A stretch of 64,000 nt of DNA from Oscillospiraceae bacterium (GCA_004557855.1 SFFJ01000001.1:1-64000); one strand, 5' to 3'; positions 1 through 9,152 are shown, counted from the first letter of the stretch. The notes: a model not told the origin generated them from the letters alone. Program-made: numbers and translations.

Positions 1-94
1 AACAAACAGGTGCTATGCACCCAGCCGGGAGCATAGCGCCGTTTGTTGTCAGCAGCCCGTTTCACGGTCTGCGTGTAGTTCCTTGTAAACTGAC

Positions 95-796
95 CTAAAC
101 TACACTGGAAAAGCTTTCGCCTGGTCTGAAATTCAAGAAACAATAGCGTTTACTGTGCAGCCTTTTTTTGGCATACAATGCCTGCAATAAAACCCTGCAT
201 ATTCCTTTTCGTGTCTCATGGTCATCCGTCTCAATCATATAATGGACGGGATGACCAATAACATTCTGCTTTCCTCTCCCTGCATAAATACGATTCAGTT
301 CAGGAATTAAAGTGTCCTTTGCAAGAAATCGCCCGGCTTCTTCGTATACAGTTTTTTTGTTGCAATCATTAAGGATTTTCTCTTCATATGCAACTCCTCT
401 GCCATATCCTCTTTCCAGTTTATCCAAATCGAACTGTTCAAGCACTTCATCATCATCGCGAATATAGTCGTTTCTGCAGGCATAGCCCAGCATATTACGA
501 AGTGTGCTAAAAGTTACTTCCTCAAGACAGGTTTCCATCAGCTCTGTCCCAATTGCCCGGAGATATTCGGAAATCAAATCATTTAGATTGGAACACTTCT
601 TCACGATAATACCAATAGTAACCATGTCCCCCGAAGCATCATTTACAAACAAATACGCCTCGGACAGCCGAAGCAGATTGAAAGTGTTTGTTTTTGTTGA
701 GATTTTTCGTGCTTTTTCGCACATAATTCTACGGCTGTCATTTTCTCCCGGACGCCTTTCGGCAGTTGAAATACCCTCAAATTTATAGAATTGCAT
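95..796 (-). CDS. Unrecognised protein, probably truncated at its C terminus
   Basis: 233 aa from an ATG at 796, chosen because GGAGG lies 8 nt upstream; an in-frame start 27 nt further out lacks such a site. No family is recognised with confidence. The protein is charged, has no signal peptide or membrane segment, and shows no P-loop. It ends at a TAG after the residues FRPGESFSSVV. In a neighbouring frame the reading stays open from there to the window edge, so a frameshift or truncation of a longer protein is possible. It lies upstream of other accessory genes and has lower G+C than the right half of the window. It could be the N-terminal part of an ATPase found near WYL regulators, but that is only a vague resemblance. 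Confidence 0.5.
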   Translation of the reverse strand: MQFYKFEGISTAERRPGENDSRRIMCEKARKISTKTNTFNLLRLSEAYLFVNDASGDMVTIGIIVKKCSNLNDLISEYLRAIGTELMETCLEEVTFSTLRNMLGYACRNDYIRDDDEVLEQFDLDKLERGYGRGVAYEEKILNDCNKKTVYEEAGRFLAKDTLIPELNRIYAGRGKQNVIGHPVHYMIETDDHETRKGICRVLLQALYAKKRLHSKRYCFLNFRPGESFSSVV

Positions 797-913
797 AACG
801 TGCACCTCCGAAAATATTACCATTCTTCTCTACGGGATAAGAATACCAAATGAAGTGTTCCAAACTTGGTGCACAACATATTGTTCGGCACGGCAGCCAA
901 TTTAGAGCACAGA

Positions 914-930
914 AAAAGCAGGCTGCTTTT
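914..930 (-). terminator. Possible terminator after the WYL regulator gene
   Basis: An AAAAGCAG / CTGCTTTT inverted repeat lies about 45 nt past the stop of the WYL gene on the minus strand and ends in a short T tract. The loop is very short, so the folded form would have fewer pairs. Confidence 0.4.
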
Positions 931-974
931 CCACAGTCTGCTCTTCATGTTAATCCAGTCGTAATATAGATGAT

Positions 975-1982
975 TTAACGGGTTTTCTCTTCGTCCGTAA
1001 TATGATATTTCATTATGCCGTTTTGCAGTGACTCACGGATTCGATTCCTAACGGATTCCGGTGCCATAATCTCAACATGATCCATATACTGCATTGCCCA
1101 GTGCACCATAGCATTCGGGCTTGCTTTAACACTTACCTTGGCCTTGCTTTCTTCATCCGCATTTACGATACGAATATCGCTGCCGAACCAATCGATAATC
1201 TGATCGATTATTCCGATATCTGCAATGAAGTCGATATGCTCCGGTCGGTCGGTATACATATAAGGCATGGTAGACGACAGTTCCTTGTAATTGATACCAC
1301 TCTCATAGCCCGGCACATTACGAATCGGTGTACCCTTTTTGTCTACGACAATCATATTGGTGATTCGGTCCAATCTATGAAACACCATATTGCCCCAGTA
1401 TTCACTGTATGCCATAAGGTAATAGCGCTGATTGTGCAAAACCATTAAATACGGGGTCACGTATTGATGAGAAGACTTGTGGAGTTTCTTATCGGTTCCG
1501 TACTTGTTATAATCGTAATGTACCTGTTTTCCTTCCTCGATGGCCGTATCAATCAATTCAATATTATAAAACAAAGCCTGATTGTCCGTTTTATACCAAT
1601 CGTTTACCGAATGGATATGCTTTACATTTGAACGGAAGTATTTATTAGACAGTCCGCAAAGCCGATTGATTATGTCTTTGGAATGTTTTGCGGTAATATA
1701 CTTGCTGCTTAAAACACCGTCAATCAACATATGCAGCTCTGAATCCTCAAAATCCCGGCATTCGAGATAGCTTCCGGCTCTGCGTGACTCAATATCAATT
1801 CCCGCTTCCTTCAGCAGGGAAATATTTCTGCTGATAGCCTTTCTTTCAAGAATGATGCCATATTCATTTTGCAGCTTTACAGCGATGTCCTCCTGCGTAA
1901 GGGGATGATCAAAATCGCTGTAGTCTTTAAGGATCTGCCAAATTCTTATCAGTGCTAATTTCTTCGGTTCAAAGCTTTCCAT
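975..1982 (-). CDS. WYL-domain transcriptional regulator
   Basis: 335 aa, the normal length for the family. The N terminus (about residues 10-60) reads as a winged helix-turn-helix, with a TQEDIAVKL helix followed by RKAISRNISLLKEAG. The middle to C-terminal part (about 130-230) is a WYL domain, visible in VLHNQRYYLMAYSE and FHRLDRITNM; a WCX-like C-terminal region follows. WYL regulators sense small ligands or nucleic acid and often sit in accessory or defence islands. The start is fixed by GAGGAG 8 nt upstream. It is followed by an unrecognised gene on the same strand and preceded by a lipoprotein gene; its target is not evident. Confidence 0.85.
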   Translation of the reverse strand: MESFEPKKLALIRIWQILKDYSDFDHPLTQEDIAVKLQNEYGIILERKAISRNISLLKEAGIDIESRRAGSYLECRDFEDSELHMLIDGVLSSKYITAKHSKDIINRLCGLSNKYFRSNVKHIHSVNDWYKTDNQALFYNIELIDTAIEEGKQVHYDYNKYGTDKKLHKSSHQYVTPYLMVLHNQRYYLMAYSEYWGNMVFHRLDRITNMIVVDKKGTPIRNVPGYESGINYKELSSTMPYMYTDRPEHIDFIADIGIIDQIIDWFGSDIRIVNADEESKAKVSVKASPNAMVHWAMQYMDHVEIMAPESVRNRIRESLQNGIMKYHITDEEKTR

Positions 1983-2037
1983 AAATGCTACTCCTCATTA
2001 AATCTCTATGCCACAGTAAATTATATTTCCGGCACTT

Positions 2038-2691
2038 TCAGGTCGAAGCACTGATGAAAACAGCGGTGTCGTTCTCCTGCCGGAAAGTCAAAGCTGCTTC
2101 TACAACTTGAGCATCTATATCCAGCTCCGGAACAGAGGCATTTCTTATTTCAACATGTGCAATAAAGGAATTGTCATCGTTTTGGGTACAGCTGATAAAG
2201 CTATATTGATACAAATCGGCCGGTGCAATATAAAAGCGGCTGTTAAAATAAAACCGGATTTCATCGCCGGCAAGGCAGCCCTCCGGCAGGTTGTTTTGCT
2301 GACTGTTAAAGTCAAGACCGAAGTACTCACGCGTAAATTCTTCAAGACCACCCAAATCCATCCAAAATTCGATCCGCTCATCTTCCCTTACAAGCGAACT
2401 TTCCAAACCACTGGCGTAGATATGAGCGCTGTATATTTCCCGAAGCTCGTTCTGCCCTAACTGCGAAAGCGCGGTATTATAAAGCGGCTCCGAAACGATA
2501 TATCCTATGGTCGCCCACTTTTCTACCGCAGCTTTTCCGATTTGACTCAATTCCTCCTCCGATAATAGAGCCTTCTGCGGAGCGTCCGTCTGTTCTTTTT
2601 TGGGGGGAGCGGGTGCTTTCTCTCCGCAAGCGCTAAAAGCCAAAAGGGCAAGGCATGCAATAATCAAGAGCAACTTATGCCACATTTTCAT
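2038..2691 (-). CDS. Putative lipoprotein of unknown function
   Basis: 217 aa. The N terminus is a lipoprotein signal peptide: MK-W-HK, a hydrophobic core, then the lipobox FSAC at about residues 19-22, followed by a Pro/Lys-rich linker (PAPPKKEQTDAPQ). This predicts export and lipid anchoring on the outer face of the membrane. The remaining roughly 170 residues are not recognised; they read as a mixed alpha/beta domain ending in strand-like segments. A strong GGAGG site precedes the ATG. The gene stands between an ATPase and the WYL regulator, all on the same strand with short gaps. Confidence 0.7.
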   Translation of the reverse strand: MKMWHKLLLIIACLALLAFSACGEKAPAPPKKEQTDAPQKALLSEEELSQIGKAAVEKWATIGYIVSEPLYNTALSQLGQNELREIYSAHIYASGLESSLVREDERIEFWMDLGGLEEFTREYFGLDFNSQQNNLPEGCLAGDEIRFYFNSRFYIAPADLYQYSFISCTQNDDNSFIAHVEIRNASVPELDIDAQVVEAALTFRQENDTAVFISAST

Positions 2692-2746
2692 CGGGATTTC
2701 CTCCTTGTGCCTTCTCTTTTTATTGCAGCATCTATGAGTTGTGCTA

Positions 2747-4021
2747 TCAGAACAATTCTACCCGCCCCAACAGCAGATCGATCAGGTTGCAGTGGAAGAT
2801 GCCGCTTTCGTCATAAAAATTATGTGGTATATCCGTGCGGACGATGATCTTTTTGAAAAAATCCTTGGTAAGCATCAGTGATGACAACTCGGAGAAATCT
2901 TTTGCATCGGTATCCATGCGAAAAGCGGACTGAATATAAATTTTCTTATCCGCATCGTTTACCACAAAGTCGATCTCTTTTTGAACCTTGCTGCCACCTG
3001 TACGGTCGCAAACCACACCGACATCAACAGAATACCCCCGCTGCAGGAGTTCGTTGTAGATCATGTTTTCCATGATGTGACCGGGATCATACTGGCGGTA
3101 ATTCAGCCGTGCATTCCGGAGACCAATGTCAGTATAATAGTACTTGTTCGGGTACTTAAAATAGGTTTTCCCTTTGACGTCATACCGCCTGGCCATCGAA
3201 ATAAGGAAGGAGTCAATGATATACTGCACATAATTAGAGACCATCGCAGCATTGACCTTCTCGTTCTTCATAGACGAAATGGTGTTTGCGATATTTGTCG
3301 GATTCGTCAGTGAACTGATCTGCGAAGCAAGGAAATCCAGAATGTCATTCAGAACATCCTCACGCTCAATACCGTTTCGTTCCACAATGTCCCTGACATA
3401 CAGTTCGCTGTAGAGAGAAGTCAGATAATCCTTCTTCTCCCTGTCGTCCTCCAATGCCAGCAATCTAGGCATACCGCCGTAAAGCATATAGATATCCAGT
3501 GCTTTTCGCTCGTCACCGCCCACAGCGGAATAAAACTCCGCAAATGAAAACGGGAACACATGAATCTGCGCAGCGCAACCGCGAAACTCGGTGGCAATGT
3601 CTTTCGACAGTCCCTTGGAATTGCTGCCGATGACATAAACATCAAGGTTCTTATATGCTTTGAGTTCGTTCAGCATATCGTAGATGGTAACCTCAATACC
3701 GCCGTTTTCCTTATCCACCACCTTCGTAGTGAGCTGCACCTCATCAATGAACAGATAGAACTTTTCACCCTTTTTGTCACGGACGATGCTTTCAACATAT
3801 TCACACAGCATAATGGGATTTCTGAACTTATAATAGCGTCGCTGGTCCAATTCGATTTTCAGAATATGATCTTCCGAAACATTCTGTGAAAGAAGATACT
3901 CGAAAAACAGGTCAAAAAGCAATACGGACTTTCCGCATCTGCGTATGCCTGTGATGACTTTTATTTCACCGTTCCACATACTGTGAATCAACCGGTTCAT
4001 ATAGGAAACTCGTTTAACCAT
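2747..4021 (-). CDS. AAA-type ATPase with DUF4143 C-terminal domain
   Basis: 424 aa, typical length for this family. Walker A is GIRRCGKS at residues 25-32 and Walker B is FYLFIDEVQ near residue 90; YVIGSNS near residue 150 is the expected sensor position. The C-terminal half (roughly 200-400), with KYYYTDIGLRNARL and KEIDFVVND, matches the DUF4143 region, which contains a PD-(D/E)XK-like segment. These proteins are common in gut bacteria and archaea and often lie in variable islands; their biological role is poorly known. The gene is probably transcribed alone or with the downstream lipoprotein gene. Confidence 0.85.
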   Translation of the reverse strand: MVKRVSYMNRLIHSMWNGEIKVITGIRRCGKSVLLFDLFFEYLLSQNVSEDHILKIELDQRRYYKFRNPIMLCEYVESIVRDKKGEKFYLFIDEVQLTTKVVDKENGGIEVTIYDMLNELKAYKNLDVYVIGSNSKGLSKDIATEFRGCAAQIHVFPFSFAEFYSAVGGDERKALDIYMLYGGMPRLLALEDDREKKDYLTSLYSELYVRDIVERNGIEREDVLNDILDFLASQISSLTNPTNIANTISSMKNEKVNAAMVSNYVQYIIDSFLISMARRYDVKGKTYFKYPNKYYYTDIGLRNARLNYRQYDPGHIMENMIYNELLQRGYSVDVGVVCDRTGGSKVQKEIDFVVNDADKKIYIQSAFRMDTDAKDFSELSSLMLTKDFFKKIIVRTDIPHNFYDESGIFHCNLIDLLLGRVELF

Positions 4022-4368
4022 GCATTTTACCTCGCACTTTGGACGAAATAGTCCTAACTTCTATGTGTAGTATACCATGTTTTTGAAAAAAATCAAGGAG
4101 CTACGAAAATATTTACAAAGAAGTTGCGCCGAAAACGTACAAAGCACGAGGCAAACCTGCCAATGCAAGCTAATTTGCTTCCCGGTTGACATTATAACAA
4201 AAATCTCTTCCTTTTTTCAAAAAATACTCGGACGGCTAATCTTGACCGGCACTCATTTTCCCGTTTTTTTTTGCCCCATTTCGCCTCCCTTTTATTGGTA
4301 ATTCTAAAAAATTTCGGTCATACAGGAATTGCGGTCACGAAAAAATGGCTTGATCAAGCGGTTTTCCC
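4022..4368. other. Intergenic stretch without a convincing gene
   Basis: About 350 nt, AT-rich near the ATPase start. A short plus-strand ORF (4077-4301) has no ribosome binding site and no recognisable composition. Near the right end, 4318-4338 resembles 21566-21586 (both contain CAGGAATTGC after GTCA), and a perfect 12-nt palindrome GCTTGATCAAGC lies at 4347-4358, just before the truncated spoVT. Confidence 0.5.
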
Positions 4369-4893
4369 GTGTTGGTCCAATTATCACACACTCGCGGGAG
4401 AGTAGTAATTCCCAAAGAGATCCGCAGGACCATGCGCATTCGTGAGGGCGACCCGTTGGAGATTTTCGTCAGCAACGAGGGAGAGGTCATTTTTAAGAAG
4501 TATTCCCCTATCAGCGAGCTGGGCAGTATCGCGGCGCAGTATTGCGAGGTGCTGTATCGCACCGCCGGTTTTCCGGTGCTGATCACCGACCGGGATCATG
4601 TGGTGGCGGTCAGCGGCATCAGCCGGCGGGAGGTGCTGGAGCGTCGGGTGTCACATGGCTTGGAGGGTCAGATTGAGAACCGCAGGAGCTTTTCTGCGGG
4701 CGACGGGCAGCCGCTGCAGCCTATTGAGGGTGTTGCCTATTATGCACTGGTGCAGTCCCCTATCATCTCCTCGGGCGATGTATGCGGCAGCGTGATGTTT
4801 CTGCAAAACAAAGAAAGCGACCGTCCCGGTGACGCCGAGCAGAAGTTCATTCAGGTGGCGGCGAGCTACTTGAGGAAGCAAATGGAGTTGTAA
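4369..4893 (+). pseudogene. spoVT: spoVT (AbrB-family sporulation regulator), 5' end replaced
   Basis: 174 codons. From GRVVIPKEIRRTMRIREGDPLEIF onward it follows SpoVT closely: an AbrB-type swapped-hairpin DNA-binding domain, then a GAF-like domain (about 55-170) ending in ASYLRKQMEL. In canonical SpoVT the region before GRVVIPK is a conserved stretch of about 14 residues that completes the DNA-binding hairpin. Here it is replaced by unrelated codons starting at a GTG with no ribosome binding site. The copy therefore looks 5'-truncated by recombination and is probably not functional as a DNA-binding protein. An intact copy is expected elsewhere in the genome. Fragments of the same 3' end recur near 12.0 kb and 21.6 kb. 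Confidence 0.75.
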
Positions 4894-4976
4894 TTAATAC
4901 CGATATATAAGGTATTCTATCCCGAGACTTTCACCCATAAGAACGTGCGCTCAATGGGCGTATCGCACAACAAAAG

Positions 4977-5010
4977 ACCACCCCCGACCGCTGATGCGAT
5001 GGGGGTGGTT
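4977..5010. terminator. Bidirectional terminator between spoVT and the amidohydrolase gene
   Basis: ACCACCCCC and GGGGGTGGT form a 9-bp stem around a 16-nt loop. On the minus strand it is followed by CTTTTGTTGT, so it probably ends the permease-amidohydrolase operon; the plus-strand T tract is weaker. Confidence 0.75.
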
Positions 5011-5054
5011 TCGTTATGGGGGTGAGGAGGGGTGGTTGAGTTAACGATTGCTGC

Positions 5055-6461
5055 TTACATGAGGTCAGCCTTTAGACCGGGGATACGAGCGGAAGCCTTG
5101 GTGAGCAGCTCGCGCCCAACGGCAGCTGCATATTCACGTTTTTCTTCCTCGTTCACCTTGGTCAAGTGACCGTTCTGCACAACGGTCTCGCCATTGACCA
5201 CGACGGTTTCGATCATTCTGGCATCACCGCTGAGCACGATGCAGTCCACAGGATCATTGCAGCCGCCGGCATATTGCAGCTGATTCCAGTTCATCAGGGT
5301 GAAATCCGCCGCCATGCCGGGGGCGAGATGACCGATGTCATCACGACCCAGTACCGCAGCGCCGCCGGCGGTGGCAAGGTACAGAATATCCTCGCAGCCG
5401 ATGGAATCATCTCCCCAGCTGAGACGATTGAGCAGGTAGCTGACACGGATCTCCTCCATCATGCTAGCGGAATTACTGCTGGCAGCACCATCTACACCGA
5501 TACCGAAGCGCCTGACACCGGCACGCAGCAGCTCGGGGATTCGGCAGGAGCCGGAGCTGAGATACATATTGGAGATGGGACATGTGGAGATACCGGTGTT
5601 GGTATCCGCCATCAGCTGCACCTCCTCATCATTGAGATGAATGCAGTGGGCATAGTAGAAGCGATCGCCCAAAAGGTCGTGACGGCGGAACCACTCGGCG
5701 GGACGGCAGCCGTAGTGTTCCTCCACGAAAGCCACTTCGCCGCGGCTTTCCGCCAGATGACCATGCACCTTGATATCCAGCTTCTCCGCCAGATCGATGG
5801 TCGCACGGACAATCTCCTCTGTTTCATAGTAGGCGATGCTGGGGCCGATGCCGACCTGACACATCGAGAAGCGGGAAGGATCATGATATTTCTTCACCAA
5901 CCGTTCGACATCGCCCATGACGCCTTCAATACTGTCTACCACCTCGGGAGGGACAATATCACTGGTGACGGAGTGGTAGCTGCGCACTGGGTGGAAGCGG
6001 ATTCCCAGTTCCTTTGCGGCTTCGATTTCGGCATCTACCAGACAGGTCACGCCGACCGGGTGCGGATACCACAGATCGTTGGAGGTGGTGATGCCGGTTT
6101 TTAATCCCTCACCCAGCGCCACATATACGCCGGCACGGGCCACATCGGTATTCAGATCCTTATAGATCTCATACATGGTGGTGAGCCACGGCTCCAGCCG
6201 CAGACCCTGCGTGGCCTTGATGTTGCGGATCAGAGTTTGCCAGGTATGATGATGGGTGTTGACAAAGCCGGGCAGGATCACTCGTCCGCTGGCATCTACC
6301 ACTTGGTCGATGGTGACGGTATCTCCAAGGGTCTCCCTGATGTTTTTGCCGATGGCCTTGATCTCTTTGCCGCTGATGAGCAGATCCGCATGACGATAGC
6401 GACGGCGCTCCTCGTCCATGGTAATGATCCAATCCGCATTTTGATACAGTACTGTTTTCAT
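5055..6461 (-). CDS. Amidohydrolase of the 8-oxoguanine deaminase / AtzB-TrzA type
   Basis: 468 aa, normal for cytosolic metal-dependent nucleobase or triazine hydrolases. Metal ligands are visible in order: GFVNTHHHTW (about 68-77), HGHLAES (about 235), YAHCIHL (about 270) and the Asp of GVDGAASSNSASMMEE (about 325). The HHH-x-W pattern and the SSNSASM segment fit the 8-oxoguanine deaminase branch. It lies 22 nt behind an NCS2 nucleobase permease and near a PreA-like dehydrogenase and a LacI regulator, so a deaminase acting on an imported purine or related base is likely. The exact substrate is inferred. An AAAGGAG site precedes the ATG. Confidence 0.8.
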   Translation of the reverse strand: MKTVLYQNADWIITMDEERRRYRHADLLISGKEIKAIGKNIRETLGDTVTIDQVVDASGRVILPGFVNTHHHTWQTLIRNIKATQGLRLEPWLTTMYEIYKDLNTDVARAGVYVALGEGLKTGITTSNDLWYPHPVGVTCLVDAEIEAAKELGIRFHPVRSYHSVTSDIVPPEVVDSIEGVMGDVERLVKKYHDPSRFSMCQVGIGPSIAYYETEEIVRATIDLAEKLDIKVHGHLAESRGEVAFVEEHYGCRPAEWFRRHDLLGDRFYYAHCIHLNDEEVQLMADTNTGISTCPISNMYLSSGSCRIPELLRAGVRRFGIGVDGAASSNSASMMEEIRVSYLLNRLSWGDDSIGCEDILYLATAGGAAVLGRDDIGHLAPGMAADFTLMNWNQLQYAGGCNDPVDCIVLSGDARMIETVVVNGETVVQNGHLTKVNEEEKREYAAAVGRELLTKASARIPGLKADLM

Positions 6462-6483
6462 AATATTTTCTCCTTTTGCCGGA

Positions 6484-7800
6484 TCATGCAGCAGCTTTTT
6501 CGTCTTTTTTCTCGGGGAGGATCAAGCTGAGAATCACGGCTACAATAGCGGTACCGGGTACACCGCTGAGCAGGCTGGAAGCCCAGAAGGGCAGAGCAAC
6601 CAATGCATCAGATGCTGCGCTGAAGCCAACGCCAACTGCAAGAGAGATGGCAACAATGGTAGTGGTTCGGGCAGTGAGGGGACCGCCGTTATGGATAACA
6701 TTCATGCCGGAAACCAGAATGGTACCGAAGGCGGAAAGGGCTACGCCGCCCAAAACAGCGGAGGGGATGCAGGAGAATACAGCGCACAGCTTGGGACAGA
6801 GACCGCAGAGAGCTACCACGCCGCCGGCGATGGCGGTAACAAAGCGGCTGGTAACACCGGAAAGACCACACAGACCGATATTGGCGCTGCCGCTGATGAC
6901 AGGAACCATATTGAACATAGAGGAAATGACGCTGCCGACCCCCTGAGCCAGTACACCGCCCTTGGTTTCATGGCTGGTGGGCAGGCTGTTCTTCGCCAAC
7001 ATGGAGGCGGTGGTCTGATCACCCATCAGCTCAACCAGTGCGATGAAGCACAGAATGGAGATGGAGATAATCGGCCCCAGTTCAAATTTGATGCCGAAAT
7101 GCAGGGGCTGCGGAATGCGAATCCACGCTTCCTCGGCAATGGGGGAAAGATCCAACTTGCCAAAAGCAGCAGCAGCGGCGCTCATGACCAGAATGGCGAT
7201 GAGGGGGGAAGCCTTGGAGAGGAAGCTCTTGCTGCAGAAGTGGTTGAGCAGGACCATGATAATGATAGTACCGGCAGCCAGCAGCAGGTTGATAGGATCG
7301 CCGTAGTCAGCGGAACCTACACCGCCTGCACAGTAGCCGATACCGACGCTGCAAAGGCTGAGCCCCAGCGCCATAACGACTGCGCCGGTGATGTAGGGCT
7401 TGAACAGAATGGAGAGCTGCTTATGCAGACCGGTCCAAAGAATGGTGGTTATGATGCTGCCGACGAGGCAAGCCCCGGTGAACGCAGCCAGACCATATTG
7501 GGCGCCTAGGGCAATGCCGGGGGCTACGAATACAAAGCTGCACTCCAGCGGAATGGGCAGCCGCGCACCGATGGGGCCGACGCCGATGGTCTGCAGCAGG
7601 GTGGCAATACCGGTAACGAGCAGGCAGCCGGCGACCAAAATGGTGATCTCGCTGGCGGAGAGACCGATGCCGGCGCCGATGATCAGCGGAACGGGCAGAA
7701 CATTAAAAACGAGAACAACAATCTGCTGGATACTCAGTGGGACGGTTTCCTTGATGGGCGGGCAGTCATTCAGACCGTAGCCGACGGGGATCTTTGACAT
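6484..7800 (-). CDS. NCS2-family nucleobase (xanthine/uracil-type) permease
   Basis: 438 aa from the ATG at 7800, preceded by AAGGAG at 8 nt; a GTG nine bases upstream is too close to that site. The protein is almost entirely hydrophobic, with 12-14 membrane segments. It carries NCS2 features: a QQIVVLVFNVLPVPLIIG-like first helix and the conserved motif around residues 310-330 (NIGLCGLSGVTSRFV). It should import a purine or pyrimidine base with a cation. It is the first gene of a two-gene operon with the amidohydrolase, and its upstream region holds a promoter with palindromic operators. Confidence 0.88.
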   Translation of the reverse strand: MSKIPVGYGLNDCPPIKETVPLSIQQIVVLVFNVLPVPLIIGAGIGLSASEITILVAGCLLVTGIATLLQTIGVGPIGARLPIPLECSFVFVAPGIALGAQYGLAAFTGACLVGSIITTILWTGLHKQLSILFKPYITGAVVMALGLSLCSVGIGYCAGGVGSADYGDPINLLLAAGTIIIMVLLNHFCSKSFLSKASPLIAILVMSAAAAAFGKLDLSPIAEEAWIRIPQPLHFGIKFELGPIISISILCFIALVELMGDQTTASMLAKNSLPTSHETKGGVLAQGVGSVISSMFNMVPVISGSANIGLCGLSGVTSRFVTAIAGGVVALCGLCPKLCAVFSCIPSAVLGGVALSAFGTILVSGMNVIHNGGPLTARTTTIVAISLAVGVGFSAASDALVALPFWASSLLSGVPGTAIVAVILSLILPEKKDEKAAA

Positions 7801-7858
7801 GTGGGACACTCCTTCCGAAACTCAAATCAATTTGTAACGTCAAGCGCTTGTTTCTCTT

Positions 7859-7881
7859 TGTAACAGCAAATCTTTGTTACA
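7859..7881. promoter_or_regulatory. Operator-like palindrome at the permease promoter
   Basis: TGTAACA, 9 nt, TGTTACA. It lies just downstream of the permease -10 box (minus strand), where a bound repressor would block initiation. The same half-sites recur at 7964-7990 and 10194-10217. Confidence 0.65.
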
Positions 7882-7886
7882 TCTGT

Positions 7887-7915
7887 ATCTTAACAAGAAT
7901 ACATCAGAATTTCAA
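7887..7915 (-). promoter_or_regulatory. Promoter of the permease-amidohydrolase operon
   Basis: On the minus strand, -35 TTGAAA (7915-7910) and -10 TAAGAT (7892-7887) are separated by 17 nt. Between it and the gene are the operator palindrome at 7859-7881 and CAAGCGCTTG near 7841-7850, a LacI-type or cre-like CG-centred palindrome. Confidence 0.65.
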
Positions 7916-7963
7916 CAGTTTTTTGCATTTGCGACAGTATTTCAGCGGAATGGACAACAATTT

Positions 7964-7990
7964 GATGTAACATTTGTCTATTGTTACATC
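7964..7990. promoter_or_regulatory. Second operator-like palindrome upstream of the permease
   Basis: GATGTAACA, 9 nt, TGTTACATC: 9-bp half-sites. It lies about 50 nt upstream of the -35 box and shares TGTAACA/TGTTACA half-sites and spacing with 7859-7881, suggesting cooperative or looping repression. Confidence 0.6.
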
Positions 7991-8004
7991 AATGTCAAGC
8001 AAAA

Positions 8005-8028
8005 GCCGGAGAGCGGCTGCCCTCCGGC
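8005..8028 (-). terminator. Terminator of the lacI-preA transcript
   Basis: GCCGGAG and CTCCGGC pair around a 10-nt loop 6 nt past the stop of the PreA-like gene; on the minus strand it is followed by TTTTGCTT. Confidence 0.65.
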
Positions 8029-8033
8029 GGAGA

Positions 8034-9152
8034 TCATTTCATGGTAAACAGCTTTTTGGGGCAAAGGGAGACGCACAGGCCGCAGCCGGTGCAGGCGGAG
8101 GCATCGACGGTGACGCCCTCCGTGCCCTGAGAAATGGCATCGTACAGGCAGGCGCCGACACACCGCGTGCAGCCGTCGGGACAGGTTCCGCCACAGGAAG
8201 CAGTCAATTTCACACGCAGCAGGCGCTCCGGCAGCTCCTCAAAAGCGGAGAGGGAGGAAAGCGCTTTTCCTCGAAGCTCATTAACGCTTTCATAGCCTTT
8301 TTTTTGCAGCCATTCCTCCAGCTTGCTGAGTGTTTCGGCAATATGCCCGTAGCCCCGCAGCATGATCGCAGAGCCCATTTGAACAGCGGTGGCACCCATC
8401 ATCAGGAATTCAATAATGCTGTGCCAGTCCTCCACACCGCACATTGCCGCTACTTCACAATCGGTCAACTGGTGCAGAACAGCCGTAGCCGCCAGCGAAA
8501 GCGGGCGCAGGTGACTGCCGGTACAGCCGCCGATTGCCGCCATTTCACAGTGGGCGGTCTCGATATTCACGCCGTTGATGCCCTCCAGTGATTCGATGGC
8601 GCTGATGGCACGGGCGCCATTCCGGGTGATTTGTCGGGCAAAGGCAGGATTGAGTGCTGCGTGATGCGGCAGCCGCACCATGACGGGGATCTCCACCGCC
8701 GAGGTGACGCCACGCACCATCTCGCCGACCTCCTCCGGTCGGATGCTGATATCCTCCAGCTTGGTGCCGATCGGGGTGAAGCAGCACAGCTCCAACGCAT
8801 CGGCGCCCAGCCGCTGCATCCGGCTGGCAAGATAGCGCAGCTCCGAAGGCGTGGTGCCGCGAATATTGCAAATGAGGAAAGCATCACCCTTGTGCAGGCG
8901 TTCCGCCTCCTGCTCCACCTCCTCCAGCGTTTGGGTGCTGTACAGGGTGGTATTATAAACCTCCCCCTGCCGATAAAAGATGCGCGGGCTGACCATATGG
9001 CTTTTTTCCAGCGTGATAGTTTCTGTAACAACGGCAGCGGCTCCCGCATCAATGGCCTTTTGCATTGCCGCGGCATCACGGCACCAGGGACCGGCTGCCG
9101 CTATGATGGGATTTTTGAGCGACAAGCCCATAAAATTGACAGATAACGACAT
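8034..9152 (-). CDS. PreA-like dihydropyrimidine/dihydroorotate dehydrogenase-family protein with 2x[4Fe-4S]
   Basis: 372 aa from the ATG at 9152, preceded by AAAGGAGG; the longer ORF has no such site. Residues 1-300 form an FMN-binding TIM barrel of the DHODH/DPD type (starting NFMGLSLKNPIIAAAGPW, with GGCTGSHLRPLSLAA and MMGATAVQMGSA at the flavin phosphate site). The C terminus has two ferredoxin-type clusters: CGGTCPDGCTRCVGAC and CTGCGLCVSLCPKK. This is the PreA architecture, which reduces uracil/thymine with a PreT partner; no PreT is present here. It lies 13 nt behind the LacI regulator, so the substrate is probably a nucleobase-like heterocycle, but that is inference. Confidence 0.85.
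   Translation of the reverse strand: MSLSVNFMGLSLKNPIIAAAGPWCRDAAAMQKAIDAGAAAVVTETITLEKSHMVSPRIFYRQGEVYNTTLYSTQTLEEVEQEAERLHKGDAFLICNIRGTTPSELRYLASRMQRLGADALELCCFTPIGTKLEDISIRPEEVGEMVRGVTSAVEIPVMVRLPHHAALNPAFARQITRNGARAISAIESLEGINGVNIETAHCEMAAIGGCTGSHLRPLSLAATAVLHQLTDCEVAAMCGVEDWHSIIEFLMMGATAVQMGSAIMLRGYGHIAETLSKLEEWLQKKGYESVNELRGKALSSLSAFEELPERLLRVKLTASCGGTCPDGCTRCVGACLYDAISQGTEGVTVDASACTGCGLCVSLCPKKLFTMK

Noticed and set aside
4077..4301. 74-codon ORF before the truncated spoVT
   Set aside because: No ribosome site, Phe/Cys/Pro-rich composition of AT-rich non-coding DNA.
7841..7850. CcpA cre site around CAAGCGCTTG
   Set aside because: The centre fits but the flanking TG and CA positions of the cre consensus do not; left as an undefined LacI-type palindrome.
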